A stretch of DNA of 60,000 bases from Diphasiastrum complanatum (Eukaryota > Streptophyta > Lycopodiopsida > Lycopodiales > Lycopodiaceae): the NCBI GenBank assembly GCA_029204225.1, contig CM055096.1, forward strand, positions 58,915,600-58,975,599, read 5' to 3'. Below the pieces are notes generated by a model. That model saw only the letters and a list, made by a program, of their open reading frames with translations, was not told the origin of the DNA and ran no database searches. Position 1 is the stretch's first letter, and every line of letters begins with the position of its first letter. Shown one piece after another: positions 23,991 to 35,702 of the stretch. The position numbers were made by a program, and so were the translations under genes.

Positions 23991-24339
23991 ATCAACATCT
24001 CATTCTTATAAATCTTGATAACATTCAAGAAAAAAAAAATTTCTTCATGCATTCTACCCTCATCCTAACTAATCAAACAGAAAGAGAATTTGTAAAAATC
24101 CTAATTAGCAAACACAAATGGGGACCACACACTTTATTAATAAAGAGTACATAATTTTTATCAATTTTCAAGAGTGGAGGAGGAAGAGCTCCAAACCGAG
24201 CCAACACATAAAAGACTCGCGCTCATTGAGTCTTAGGATCATAGCCCTATTTATAGTTTGGAGTCTCTATATTATTACATTATGTAATTTTTTATAAGAC
24301 ATGCCAAGATGACATGATTTGACAGCATCAACCTAAGTA

Positions 24340-24960
24340 CTTTCTGTTACGTCCATGTCCTGTATATAGGACTCGGCATAATCCTAGACTTGGATATCCG
24401 GTACTCCCGTGTACAAGATTATTAGTTACGCCATGTCATTTCGGACTAGGCCAGAAATGTAATTAATAAGTTTTCGAGGGCCCATGTGCTCTAATTGGAC
24501 CTAGGGAGCTTTTGCATGGTTATTGACAACTTTTGTGCAAGAATAGGAGGTCAAATGCTTTTGATAGAAATGGAGGGATCCTAGAGGAAATATTCTCTAT
24601 CTTTTGGAGATTATATAACCTAAGGGAACTCACCATACTTCTCGTTCCAATTTCTTGATTTCAAGAGCCAGGATCCTCTCCTCTCTTGCATTCAATCACC
24701 ATAGCCTAGGGGTGAAGCGGTTAGGGATTTGACTATCAATTTCCTATTGGTTGGGTGGTTTGGCTCCATAGGTGTCCTTTTGGTTGCATGCAACAGGATC
24801 TAGGTAGATCTTCATGTGGCGATTCTTATACTTTCTAATTAGCACTTCAAGGTCCTCTAATAAACTAGTGCCCTAAGCTCCTCGACTATCAACTAGGGCC
24901 TTCATATTATATTTATTGATTGATACGGGTCCTCAAATTACCTTCTAATTGTAACACCAC
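24340..24960 (+). repeat. Possible solo LTR
   Basis: Begins near TGTTACGTCC, has GATTATATAACC near 24613 that could be a TATA box, and has no coding potential. No partner copy occurs in the window, so this rests on composition alone. Confidence 0.25.
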
Positions 24961-25915
24961 TACAAAAAACAAAGATCAATAAACTCAATCAATACAAAAT
25001 AATCATTCACTCCAACATTTACTCCTTTAGTTATCTTTTGTCTAACTCTAGATTTAGACTTACAACATAGACTTCAACACCTAAGTGCCATGAAACATGA
25101 CTTAAAATATGTACAAGTTAAGGCATATCCCAAATAGTATGGAGGGCATTCATACCATCCATGGGCACATGCTTTGATAGAGGTAGATTTAAAATTTAAT
25201 GGCTCCAAAATATGTGCCTTGGTAGACTTGAATACCCACATATTGCTTTTTGATGTATTTGTCCAATTTAAGCTAGCTTTGAATACGAGCATCTAGTAGC
25301 TCTTTTTTACCACCCTATATAATCACTTGGAGATATCCAATCAAAGCAAGAAAATGAACTACTAGTAGACTTCACCAACACACCAATCTACCAGTTATTA
25401 TCAAATCAAGAATTCTTGTATCCATCTTTGAAATATACCAACACAAAAGGAACTCCATCCAACATAGGAGTTTAAACCCACAAGTTCATCCTCACATGCC
25501 ATGGTACATATCTTGTTCAAGAGATGAGATTTTTCACGCTTCAAATGCAAACATGACATCCTATATCTCTAACACCATATCAACACAAAGTAATCGACAC
25601 ATCATCATTAGCATGCACAACATCAACAACATGAGGAAGGTAAACCACACTCATTCAGTTAACATAGATGAAAGAAAGTACAATCCTAAGATAGAGAGAA
25701 AAAAAAACATCAAAACTTTAGAGGTTATAGGTGTTGACCTACGATCCAGGTTGTAACTAACAAGCCTAAATGAAAATCTTATAATCTTAAGTATTGAATA
25801 TTTTCATAAACTATCTCGCATACATGTTTTGAATAATGAAAGTTTCAATATTCTTTTGCTAAATCTCAACACTGAAGCAATAATGCATAAGCCCCAATAT
25901 TTTCATATCAAATGA
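24961..25915. other. Unassigned AT-rich stretch
   Basis: The minus-strand ORF 25074-25292 contains NFKSTSIKACAHGW, faintly like the copia integrase C-terminal segment. The match is too weak to call. Nothing else recognised. Confidence 0.4.
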
Positions 25916-25919
25916 CCTA

Positions 25920-26440
25920 GCAATATCGTACTTAATATTTTTAAACCATGGAGGGGCGTTGTTGTCAGTTCGTTTATTGCTGGGACAAGGATACTTCAGG
26001 AAAGGCGTGTATATAATTCACTTATGTAAAACCTGAGGCTTTATTTGATGATGGTGAGTAGCAAGAACTTGAACTTGCTAGATTTTCAATAATACCCATA
26101 AGGGTCTGGTGGCCATTCCAAATAACCTTGTTCATTGACAATTGGGTAGTCAAGGCATTCCATTAGAGTATCCCAACATAAATCTTGTTGTGGATTCTCA
26201 TAGGTCGGCACAACTGGTCAAACTGTCCTAGACTCCCCCAATTCACAATGTGGATATGACGTGCTTGCTTGAATCTCTTGTCTGCCCAAGTATTCATGGT
26301 ATGCTTGAACCTGACGACTTTCCTCAGTAGTCAATCTTACAAATTGAGGACAAGGTATTGTCGTTGTACGCGCTAGTGCTTGCTAGACTGGAGGCCTATT
26401 TGGGCTTGGATTCCCTGGATTTGGTGATGTTGGTGTTCTG
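25920..26440 (-). pseudogene. Gag-like coding remnant, family uncertain
   Basis: The minus strand can be read as a broken frame including CPQFVRLTTEESRQVQAYH, EYLGRQEIQAST and YLEWPPDPYGYY. The Pro/Gln-rich start and charged middle resemble a retroelement gag, but I do not recognise the family. Confidence 0.3.
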
Positions 26441-27514
26441 ACTTTTTTTTTTTTTTTTTTTGCAGTAGAAGAAGAAAAGAAAAGAATCAATATAAGATGG
26501 ATCAGTACATATGAGAATAAAAATAGAATTAGAAATGAATTTATCTAACAGAGATGGAGATAAAAGATGGAATAGAGATGGAACACAATCTTGCAAACAA
26601 TTAAATTACTCAAAAATATCCTAATGCAATGTCTAATTTTCAAATCCTCACACCTTGGATATCATGTAGACAGAAAAAAGAACTTCAAAAACATAGAGGT
26701 ATCACCAACCCCATCCAAATCCAATAACATATCTTGCATCAAAGTCAAAGACCCATGAACTTAAATAGGCCATCCTAAGGTGAAGGTAGAACCACCAAAC
26801 CAATGAAATAGATGTGGTGCTGAAACAATGACATCTTCAAAGTTAAAATATCATTGTGAAATGATATTGAAATATGATCCCTTTATGAACAACCAACCAT
26901 TAACATTCCTCCCAAGTTTGAGCCAAATTTTACCAAGTAACTTACAAGCTCCAACATAATGTTTAATGATGTAACATAAAAGAATTAGCTTGGATCATAT
27001 TGTGGTATCAACCAACTCTGAGAAGGAGATCCAAAGACACAGCATATCCAAATAGATGCAAATGGTAAATAGGATTCTATTTCTTACTACTTGAAAAAGG
27101 CGAGGAGAAAAAAAATTAATGCAACAAGAGAGGATGGATCTGACAAGCTGAAAACATCTACTGTCAAGATCAAATTCGTGACCAAGAAGCAAATAGAAGC
27201 CAATATCTTGACAGATGCAATAGATGATTCCAAATAGTTGCATGATGCTTCACACTATTTCAAAGATTATATGATGGATGAAGAAGTTTAGTAATCCCGA
27301 AGCCACCACATATTGAAAAAAAAAAACTAATGTCTATTCCCCTATTTTTTATGGCCCTACCAAGGTAGACCCTCTAGCAAGGAGGTGCATAGTGGAAGGA
27401 GAATAGTCGAAGACTTATAGGTGTAATTGCTTACATTGTGCATACTTTCCTTGTAAGTATAGAATTCTCAATGATATATCCCATGATGTAGTAATGCACA
27501 CCATTTTGCTTGTC

Positions 27515-28010
27515 CTCGACACTAAGCTAGTGAAAAACAGACCCTACCATTTATATTATGCTCAATTGATCTAGGAAGAGTTGTCAAAATTACTTGATGT
27601 AGGCTTCATATATAAAATTGAGCACACTTCTTGGGTGCCAACCATTTATATTGGTAGTTTCCAAGGAAAAAATTGAAGTGATCTTGATTTCAAGAAGTAA
27701 GACACATAGACCTATAAAGATCATTTTCTTCTAGCTTTAGTTGAGAATGTGCTTGAACGCATAGCGGGATGCGAAGTCCACAACTCTCTATATGTGATCA
27801 ATGGTGGATATAATCAAATATAGATTGACCTTGAAAATAAATACATGATTGTCTTTGCTATCTATTGGTGTACCTACACATACAACATAACGCCATTTCA
27901 TATGTGCAATTCTCCATGCATCATTTAGAGGCTATGCGCCATGTTTCAAGGATCTTTTATGAATTCCTCGGGAATATTCTTTGACCACGTGTGTGATTGC
28001 TAAGATATGC
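27515..28010 (+). pseudogene. Ty3/gypsy reverse transcriptase remnant
   Basis: The plus strand reads RPYHLYYAQLI-stop-EELSKLL, DVGFIYKIEHTSWV, DHFLLALVENVLERIAGCEV, NITPFHMCNSPC and FMNSSGIFFDHVC, the ordered blocks of gypsy RT. The catalytic box reads FFDHV instead of a V/LDD form. Several stops. It resembles the gypsy RT at 50159-50640. Confidence 0.8.
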
Positions 28011-28019
28011 ACCTATGAT

Positions 28020-29850
28020 GGAGAGTGAAGATTTGAGGTACAAGAGAGTGTTTATGTTTAGGGTGTACATGGGGCTATTAGGGAAAGCTAGTTTGGAGTC
28101 TTAGGATGAATCATTTCCCTATTTTGAACATGATGAGTTCTTTTTCTATATATGTCACTAGATGCAAGCTTAGTAAGAAAGACATGGTGTTATGTGAGAT
28201 TTTTGGAGATTGTAAAAACTCTTTTCATGTTTAAGCAAAGAATGATTATAGCCTATTGTTGTTCTTGTCATAAACAATGATTACAACTAGGTAATGGGTG
28301 TTGAAAATCTTTGAATGTCAAGTTATTTTCCTAGTTAGAATGATGAGAAACGATGTTTTGAATGAATGGAAATGATGTATGATTGTTAAGTTTTTGTTGT
28401 TTAAAGTTTATTGAAAGATATATTGAATTGCCTTTTTTGCTAGCTAAAGAATAATTTTTTTTTTCACAACTTTTGATTTTCTAGAGATTTTGAATAGATT
28501 TTGGCAGGAACATTTGACTAGCTAAAAAATTACACAAGTTGTGACTTTTTTTTTATGGGCCTTACATTTTCTCTTGTATAAAATGGAAGCCTTCCCCCTC
28601 TGCCCCACCCCCGCGCGTGCGCAATTGTTTTGAAGATTTAGAGAGGGGGGGAAACCATGCCCCTCTCTCTTGTTTCATTTTTGTCCACAAAAGGGGGACC
28701 ACTAGGTCCTCTCCCTTGTTTAGTACTTGTCCACAAAAAGGGGGATGATTGGGACCATCGTTGTCCCCTTTTGAGTTTTTGCTATAGGAGTTGTGAAGGA
28801 AAATCTCATCTCTCCTAAGTACTATATGAGTAAGTGTTACCCAAATTTGGGATTAGCTTATCGAATAAGCAAAAACCCCACTATAAATACTATTTTGGGG
28901 CTTAGTGGCCCAAGACACTCAGGTGACAAAAGACTCTTGTAAACAAAGACCACTTTGGGGCTCATGAGCACAAGCCTCCCCTTTGGTGCCCAAGTATCTT
29001 TGGTGCACTACATATGACTAACAAGGAACTATGCCAAGCCACATGGCCTTGCCTTAGTGATTGATCAATTTTATTATTGTAGTAACAAAATTATGTGAAC
29101 AATATATAACCCAATACTAAACTTCTTGACTAAATCAAACATCCCAAAACTTAGGCTTCGCTCTCAATGGTAGAGTAGTTCTTCTCCAAATTAATAATGG
29201 CCTACCTACAAAATAAATGGAGACTCTCTCTTTGCATCATCCTTTTGGAGGTGGCCACGTAAAAGCACCTTATTCAAGAGCACCTTATTCTCAAGTATTA
29301 CTACTTAATTTTGAAATGTTTTTTCTTGATTTTTAAAAGTTGAGCTAGCAAATCAGTACATTGACTTTGTTGGCAAAACAACAATAAAAACTGGTTATGG
29401 CCTCATTTCCTCACCTTGAGGTTTGAAGTTAGACACAAATCCACCTCACAAATGAGGAAATACAAGAGAAAAACAAAATATCTCAATAAGCTTTGCCATA
29501 TACCCTCAGGATACTTTCCAATAGTCGAAAAAATGATGATTGCAATTCATGAGAACAAATATTATAAAAATAGAAGCTCATTTCAATGCTCAAATTCACC
29601 TAAAAGCGACAACTAAGCTTCTGGCAATTCATCAAAATAAGCTATCATGTCAAAGCAAATAATCAAAATAAGCTATCACGTCAAAGCTAACAATGTTATC
29701 TAAAATATCGAGAGCAATTTGGATGTGCACACTTAAAATAGAAATAAGAAATAAAAAAGATAAAAGAAGAGAGATCCATTAATCTAAGAGGATCACAAAA
29801 ACACATTTTAAAAGAAATAGAAACAAGTCAAACTCACCTGAAAGATACAC
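28020..29850. other. No gene recognised; low-complexity and repeated patches
   Basis: A short duplicated patch at 28687-28750 (TTGTCCACAAAAGGGGGAC and CTTGTCCACAAAAAGGGGGA) lies beside a CCCC-rich stretch at 28591-28612. The plus ORF 29416-29616 is Lys/Ser-rich with no recognisable domain. Confidence 0.45.
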
Positions 29851-29853
29851 TTC

Positions 29854-29955
29854 ACCTTTGAGAGAATCATCACGATCTAGGAAATTTACCTTAGAGAGAA
29901 TAATCAAGATCTAGGAAATTTACCTTGGAGAGAATCATCAAGATCTAGGAAAAGC
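29854..29955. repeat. 34-bp minisatellite, three units
   Basis: Units start at 29854, 29888 and 29922 with ACCTTNGAGAGAAT, ATCANGATCTAGG and AAATTT. The units differ by only a few bases. Confidence 0.9.
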
Positions 29956-30742
29956 TAAAATAGATCTTCTCAATTCAAATTGAAGAATTCATATTAGATC
30001 GGCAAGAAATCAAAGGTGGATGAGTGCGAAAAAAATTTGTCATGTTTTTATTACCATTTTTTCGTGTTTCATTTTTCAACACGCACAAAAAAAAGGTGCT
30101 AGGCAACTGAAGATGGGCAACTCACAACCTTTCATATCACCTTCTTAGGTAAAATCATGAATATGGACAATTGGCTTATGCTTATACTCTTGCATGCATG
30201 TTCTCTCTGACCTGAAAAGGACAAAGAACGAGGACTTATTCCTACAAGAACAAGTACTCTTTGCCTTTTTTGTTTTGTGTGAGCACAACCTTTCTTTCTT
30301 TCTTCCTTCCCTTGCCTATTTTTTCAGTTCTTTTACTGTTTTTTCACGATCATTCTTCCCTTTCCTGCTGTTGTCTGTTCTTGAGACAGCAGATCAGAGA
30401 AGGGTTTGGTGGCCTGATGACTTCCCTGCCCTTTCTTTGCTTTTGAAGGTTGCAGCTTTTTTCTGGGTATTGCCCTACCTTACTTGCTTGCATGCTTGCT
30501 TTTACATGGCCTCTTCGTTTTTCTTCCGTTGCTTGATCCGATTCTGCATGGAGAGGGTTTAGAGTTTTAATTTCACAGCTACCACATCCTGGATTGTATC
30601 TTTTGTGGGTTGTCTGTGCTTGAATCTGGATAATCACATGTGGGTTTGCCTTTTTCTTTCATCTGCTTTGTTTTGTTTTCCCCTGCATGGAGGTTAGCCA
30701 CATCCACCAGTGCTCTCATACATCCCCATATGGCAGTCCTTT

Positions 30743-31101
30743 GAATCGCTTATAGCAATTGCTTTTGCTTTTTCTTTTTTCGGGATTCAGCCAAACGGTT
30801 ATAGCAGATCGGTTTTCTGTGAAGTCAATTTGCTTATGCCTCTTTTACTGTTTCTTTTGCGTCTCTGGATCTGGCGACTGGTAAATGCTTGAGGGCTTCT
30901 TGAACTTGGGCTCCAGCTACATTCCCACTGTCCCTTGTGGCGATTGCTATGAAGCGCCTATAGCAATTCCATTGTTTTTTTGGGCGGATTCAACCACACG
31001 GTTATAGAAAACTAGTGTTTCTGTGATGTTAATTTGCTTCTGCCTCTTTGATTCTTTCCTTTGCGCCTCTGGATCTAGCAATCAGTGAAATTTTGAGGTT
31101 T
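30743..31101 (+). repeat. Tandem duplication (about 150 bp, period 208) upstream of the KOBITO1-like gene
   Basis: 30743-30898 and 30951-31101 share CTATAGCAATT, GGATTCANCCA, ACGGTTATAG, TTTCTGTGA, TTAATTTGCTT or TCAATTTGCTT, GCGTCTCTGGATCT and TTGAGG. They end just before the gene start, so they probably lie in its leader or promoter. Confidence 0.8.
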
Positions 31102-31122
31102 TGTTGGAGGTCATTATCACAG

Positions 31123-32730
31123 ATGGCAGGCTTGTATGCATCTCACGGTGCTAGAATAGCTCCTCAATCTGCACTCACCTCTCGGATACTGTACATTCTT
31201 ACAGCTCTGCCCTTATGCCTGGCGGCGTTTGCTTTCGCATTGCAGTGGCGAGGGTTTGTCCATGATCAGGCTAACCTCACAAACCTTGGAGGTGATAGGT
31301 CCAAGTTTCCAGGGATGGGACTTTCTGGAGTTCATACGGGCACCAGAGCAGATTGCATGGATCATCTTCATCGCAGCGAGACTCCTTCCTTTCCTCATCA
31401 TCCTGGATGGCAATATGCCCTTGTTGATGATGCTAACCCTAAGATTTGCGTCACAACTAGCACATCAGGGGGTTTGGATCAAATACTTCCTTGGCTGTAC
31501 TACCATAGGGTGATTGGGGTAAGCCATTTTCTTTTATTTGTAGAGGGCAAGGCATCATCGGCGAATGTGACTGCTGTTCTAGAGAGCATTCCCGGGGTGA
31601 GAGTAGTTCCGCGCACAAAAGAGCTTGAAGAAAAACAAGCGAAAAGCAGGATTTGGAATGAGAGTTGGTTGTCAAGCTTTTTCTTTCGGCCGTGCAATTA
31701 TGAACTATTTGTGAAGCAGTCTCTTAATATGGAAATGGCAATTGTGATGGCCAGGGAAGTTGGAGCAGACTGGATCATTCATTTAGACACTGACGAACTT
31801 CTGCATCCAGCTGGTGCTCCAGAGTATTCGCTTCGGCGTCTTCTCAAAGATGTCAGCAACGATATTGATATGGTTGTATTTCCCAACTATGAGAGTGCAG
31901 TGGAACAAGATAGTGTTCAAGACCCTTTCACTGAGGTAACAATGTTCAAAAAGAATTATGATCATGTCACTAAGGAGACTTATTTTGGGCTGTATCGAGA
32001 AGCAACTCGAAGCAATCCAAATTATTTTCTTACATATGGAAATGGAAAAGCTGCTGCCCGCATCCAGGATCATCTTCGCCCTAATGGTGCTCACCGGTGG
32101 CACAATTACATGAAAACTCCTAAAGAGATAAAGCTAGATGAAGCTGCTGTTTTGCATTACACTTATTCCAAGTTTTCGGATCTAACATCGAGACGCGATC
32201 GCTGCGGATGCAAACCAACCAAAGAAGATGTCAAACGATGCTTCATGCTTGAATTTGACAGGGAGGCTTTTATTATTGCTTCCACTGCTTCAGAAGAGGA
32301 GATGTGGCGATGGTATCGGGAGCGTGTGGTTTGGACTGATAAACAGCTCAATCTGAAGCTTTTGAGAAAGGGTCTTCTAACTCGGATATATGCTCCACAA
32401 GTCATTATGCAGGGGCTTCGACAATCTGGAACGTTTAGTGATGCCTTAGCAGCTGGCCAGGATATTTTACAGAAAACCCATGTCAAGGAAGCTTTCCTTT
32501 CGTCCCTAATTGCATCCCCAGAGGATAGGCGGTCTCCTTTGCCAGCAGAGAATAGTACTGTAATTATGGACAAAAAACAGACCCAGCAAAAGTGGCAAGA
32601 TATAGGCAACTCAGGTTCCTCCAGAAAGCTATTGACAGTCTTCAGTGTTCCAAAGGCTGCTATACCACCAATTGCTTCACCTATCCGTACGTCACCCTTG
32701 GATTCGTGGCTCGGTGATTTCTTTAGCTAA
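31123..32730 (+). CDS. KOB1: KOBITO1/ABI8/ELD1-like GT92 family protein
   Basis: Single open frame of 535 codons, close to the length of Arabidopsis KOBITO1. That plant-specific, putative glycosyltransferase is a type II membrane protein needed for cellulose deposition, cell elongation and plasmodesmal and ABA-related phenotypes. Residues 22-40 form a hydrophobic signal anchor after a short basic N terminus. The GT92 (DUF23) domain runs from about residue 105 ([18 protein letters not shown]) to about 420. It includes [28 protein letters not shown], a DxD-like site at D222-T-D224 ([12 protein letters not shown]), [25 protein letters not shown] and the Cys-rich [14 protein letters not shown]. 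The C-terminal tail is Ser-rich. An in-frame ATG at 31048 would add 25 residues. I chose 31123 because the protein then begins with the family-like short N terminus before the anchor and the context (CACAGATGGC) is better. No stop or frameshift; looks functional. Confidence 0.93.
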   Translation: MAGLYASHGARIAPQSALTSRILYILTALPLCLAAFAFALQWRGFVHDQANLTNLGGDRSKFPGMGLSGVHTGTRADCMDHLHRSETPSFPHHPGWQYALVDDANPKICVTTSTSGGLDQILPWLYYHRVIGVSHFLLFVEGKASSANVTAVLESIPGVRVVPRTKELEEKQAKSRIWNESWLSSFFFRPCNYELFVKQSLNMEMAIVMAREVGADWIIHLDTDELLHPAGAPEYSLRRLLKDVSNDIDMVVFPNYESAVEQDSVQDPFTEVTMFKKNYDHVTKETYFGLYREATRSNPNYFLTYGNGKAAARIQDHLRPNGAHRWHNYMKTPKEIKLDEAAVLHYTYSKFSDLTSRRDRCGCKPTKEDVKRCFMLEFDREAFIIASTASEEEMWRWYRERVVWTDKQLNLKLLRKGLLTRIYAPQVIMQGLRQSGTFSDALAAGQDILQKTHVKEAFLSSLIASPEDRRSPLPAENSTVIMDKKQTQQKWQDIGNSGSSRKLLTVFSVPKAAIPPIASPIRTSPLDSWLGDFFS

Positions 32731-33300
32731 TTTGGTCCTTCCAACTTCATTAATGTTTTTCGTTACTCTTAAGTTGCTGCGAATTGGAGCCAAGACTAAT
32801 GATAGCAGCAATGGAGAGTAATTCTTTTGGGGTAAGCAGCACAGCTGTTTCACATTTAAAACAAGGACCACTTGCAAGGACGTTGGTTGATAAATGTTAT
32901 GCATGTCACATGCAATTACCTTGAACATCCATTTCTAGCAGTAGCAAGTTTCACGATAGTCAATCAGATAAAGAAATTCTTACCATCTACACCACAATGT
33001 TTGTGGTTGATAATGGATTCATTCAGGAGCTATTCTTTTTTATGTTTTGTGGCCAGACTTAAGTTATCCCAATAATCCTTATATTATTGAGATTGCTATT
33101 GAGATTGAAGGTGTACTCATTTTGGTAGGGAGTAGCCTTGATCAAGGCTACCTTAATTTTACCTGGTGCATTTTCGCTCGTGTTGGAGGATCTAGACCGT
33201 GTTTCCTGGCAATCATTATTTCATGCAAGCAAATGAGCTATTTCTGAAGTTTCACCAATGCAGAAACTTGATTCATGATGATATGTTCAAATTTTTCTGT
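32731..33300. other. 3' flank of the KOBITO1-like gene
   Basis: Presumed 3' UTR and intergenic sequence. No second gene is visible. I could not choose a poly(A) site with confidence. Confidence 0.4.
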
Positions 33301-33302
33301 TG

Positions 33303-33303
<1 letters not shown>

Positions 33304-33368
<65 letters not shown>
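33304..33368. repeat. Compound (GT)n-(GA)n microsatellite
   Basis: A run of about 30 bases of GT switches through GAGTGA into a run of about 32 bases of GA. Confidence 0.95.
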
Positions 33369-33371
<3 letters not shown>

Positions 33372-33559
33372 TCTTTTTAATGCCATAAGGCATATAAGAC
33401 GAAACATACATCCAAGTATGTTGGTAACTAGATGATCAATGTCATCAATACAAACTTACTGCAGTTGTCAGAACTTCCAATCGATCACTTAAGAATAGAG
33501 TGTTATAGTCCAGGATTATTTGATTGACCATTTACAAAGTTAGCATATGTACTGGAAAT

Positions 33560-33817
33560 TGCTGTTTGTGTCAATTCGTTCTATATTATATAATCTCCAT
33601 GACAACAGAGTTATGCAAATGAAGGCCAAATTATTGGACTCAATGATTGTTGATACAATCCATGCTTTTGAAACTACTGAAATTGCAATTGCTGTATTGT
33701 GTTACTTTATGTCATCTCCATGATAACATAGAGTTATGCGAATGAAGGCCAAATAATTGGACTCAATGACTGTTGAGACAGCCCATGCTTTTGAAACAAC
33801 TGAAATTGCAATTGCTG
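33560..33817. repeat. Two-copy tandem duplication, period 121 bp
   Basis: ATCTCCATGACAACAGAG at 33593 and ATCTCCATGATAACATAGAG at 33714. Each is followed by TTATGC.AATGAAGGCCAAAT, ATTGGACTCAATGA and CATGCTTTTGAAAC.ACTGAA. About 90 percent identical by eye. Confidence 0.9.
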
Positions 33818-34116
33818 TGTTCTTGTAATTACATTTTAAACTTTGTCATTTTTACAGTTCCTGACGAGAAATTCAAAAGTACAGTTAACTACCATAATGA
33901 CAAGACAGAGAGGAGTCTTGCTTGGACATCATTTAGTTAATTTTAAACAGATTCCGGTACACAAATCTACTGTCACCTGAATTGATGAACTATGTTTTTT
34001 GTATTTTTGCAATATATTTGCCTATATGTATAGGGAGAAACATAGTTAGCTCAGTAAATATATCCTAGGAACCTAGCGGCATCTAAAAAATGTGACCACA
34101 AGGAAAATGAAAGTGG

Positions 34117-34312
34117 GCGCTGGACAACCTCCAATCAATGCTGAAAATATGGCTAGAAATCTGTGGAAAACGTGATGAAATAGGGCGATGGACAGCCTCC
34201 AATCAAAACTGAAATATGGCTGAAACTCTGCTGGAACAATGGCTGAAAAATGTGATGAAGTAGGGCGCTGGACAGCCTCCAATCAATGCTGAAAAGATGG
34301 CTGGGAATCCTC
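34117..34312. repeat. Tandem repeat, about three units of 67-80 bp
   Basis: GGGCGCTGGACAACCTCC at 34116, GGGCGATGGACAGCCTCC at 34183 and GGGCGCTGGACAGCCTCC at 34263. Each is followed by AATCAA..CTGAAAA.ATGGCT. Unit length varies through small indels. Confidence 0.85.
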
Positions 34313-34612
34313 TCCCTGAATCAAATGGAGGATTCAAAAAAAAAGAGGGAAAAGGATTTGGAACTTGGGCGTCGGAAATAATCTGCCCAAATTTTTTTTT
34401 TTCGGCCGCCAAATTTAGCGGAAGTACTTCCGCTAACTATCTGCTAAAGCTCCGCCAAGGAAAATGCTCAGATGGGAGTTGGTCCTCCTCCAAACTGTGT
34501 TGAATGTTGCTGAAGCAAAGAGACGAAAGCCCTCAGCAAAGAGAGAAAAATCAGCAAGGAAAATGGGCACTTAATCAGAAAATCAGATTTGAAATTCAGC
34601 AATCAGGAAAGT

Positions 34613-34624
34613 GCTCTGATACCA
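34613..34624 (-). other. tRNA-iMet type primer-binding site, minus strand
   Basis: Plus strand GCTCTGATACCA. The LTR should lie to its right, and the element body to its left. That body (34000-34612) has no gag motif, only the tandem repeat at 34117-34312. Confidence 0.8.
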
Positions 34625-34625
34625 A

Positions 34626-35094
34626 GTTATGATCAAAATCTCAGGTGTTGAATCAATGAAGCATAAAAGACAACAATAGACTAAAGCCTTACAAGCAATA
34701 TACAAGACAATAGGTTCTCCCACGAAGAGCCCAAGCAATACCAATCAATAATCTGAAAAATAAGTGTACAAATGCCCCTATAAATACCCTACCAATGAAC
34801 CCTAAAATAGGAATTCAAAAGTAAAGGGAGGCAAAATGTGGAGGGAAAATAGTGAGCCCTCCTACGGGCCCCCACTCCACATATAACCATATAATAAGGG
34901 CCCAAGGCCAGTCAATGTCATAAAAAAGTACCCAGTGCGGGTCATAAGCATATAAAAAGGCTCTGGGGCCTGTACATGACTAATATAAAATGCGTAACCA
35001 GAAATATACATAACTAACCGTAAATGTAAAGAGGCTTGCGGAATATATGCAGAGTAGCCCAGTAGGCCTGTATCTTGTAGTCCGTAACTAAAAA
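34626..35094 (-). repeat. LTR-like sequence next to the primer-binding site
   Basis: Noncoding. On the minus strand the inner edge reads ...TTTGATCATAACT then TGGTATCAGAGC. The complementary strand of CCCTATAAATACCC near 34780 could carry a TATA box. It ends where similarity to the 11204-11795 repeat begins. Confidence 0.5.
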
Positions 35095-35702
35095 GATCCG
35101 CTAGTTTGTTGAGCTCCCTGAGCTCCAGATTTGATCAGTTCCGCACAGGTATCAGGGCTCCTTAAGCCAAAGGATTTATCGTTTGATTGCCCACTTTATG
35201 GTCCACTCCGTGCCTTGATGCTTTTGCACCTTGATTTCTCTCCTTGCCCCAGCCTGATCTTGATACTTTTCCTTTTTGGCTCTTTAAGGTAGGCAAAGAT
35301 TGAGTACTCCGAAATGCACCTCTCACTTAGTTTGAAGTAGTTGTCTTTGAATCAGCCCAAATGTAACCATTGATCTCGTGGAGAGCCAAGGGGTGACACC
35401 AGTTTGATCCGCATACGAACTATCTCTTCGCGTTTGTTTGAAGTCCCATGTCAGTCGCGCAAAACTTGACTTTCACAATTCCATCAACGGTCAGTTGACT
35501 CAAAGTCAAAACAAGAATTGTACATCTAGCTTGGCTTCAAGTAGCTCTCTTTGAATCAGACACATGCACCCAGAGTTTGCACTAGTCCGATTCCAATACA
35601 AACTGTCCCTTAGCATCCGTTCGAAGTACCAAGTCTCTCGTGCAAGACTCAACTTTCACAATTCCTTCTTTGATCAGCTACTTTACACGTAACACAAGTG
35701 AG
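35095..35702 (-). repeat. Inverted copy of the 11204-11795 segment
   Basis: High-identity reverse complement of part of the coding-poor element interior. The match runs to ACACAAGT.AG at 35702, exactly the AG that would be the splice acceptor of the isocitrate lyase exon that follows. Confidence 0.85.

Noticed and set aside
29155-29190. tRNA-like A box (CTCTCAATGGTAGAGTAG)
   Set aside because: No B box at the required distance.
31457-32609. Minus-strand ORFs up to 148 codons
   Set aside because: Antisense shadows of the KOBITO1-like coding sequence.
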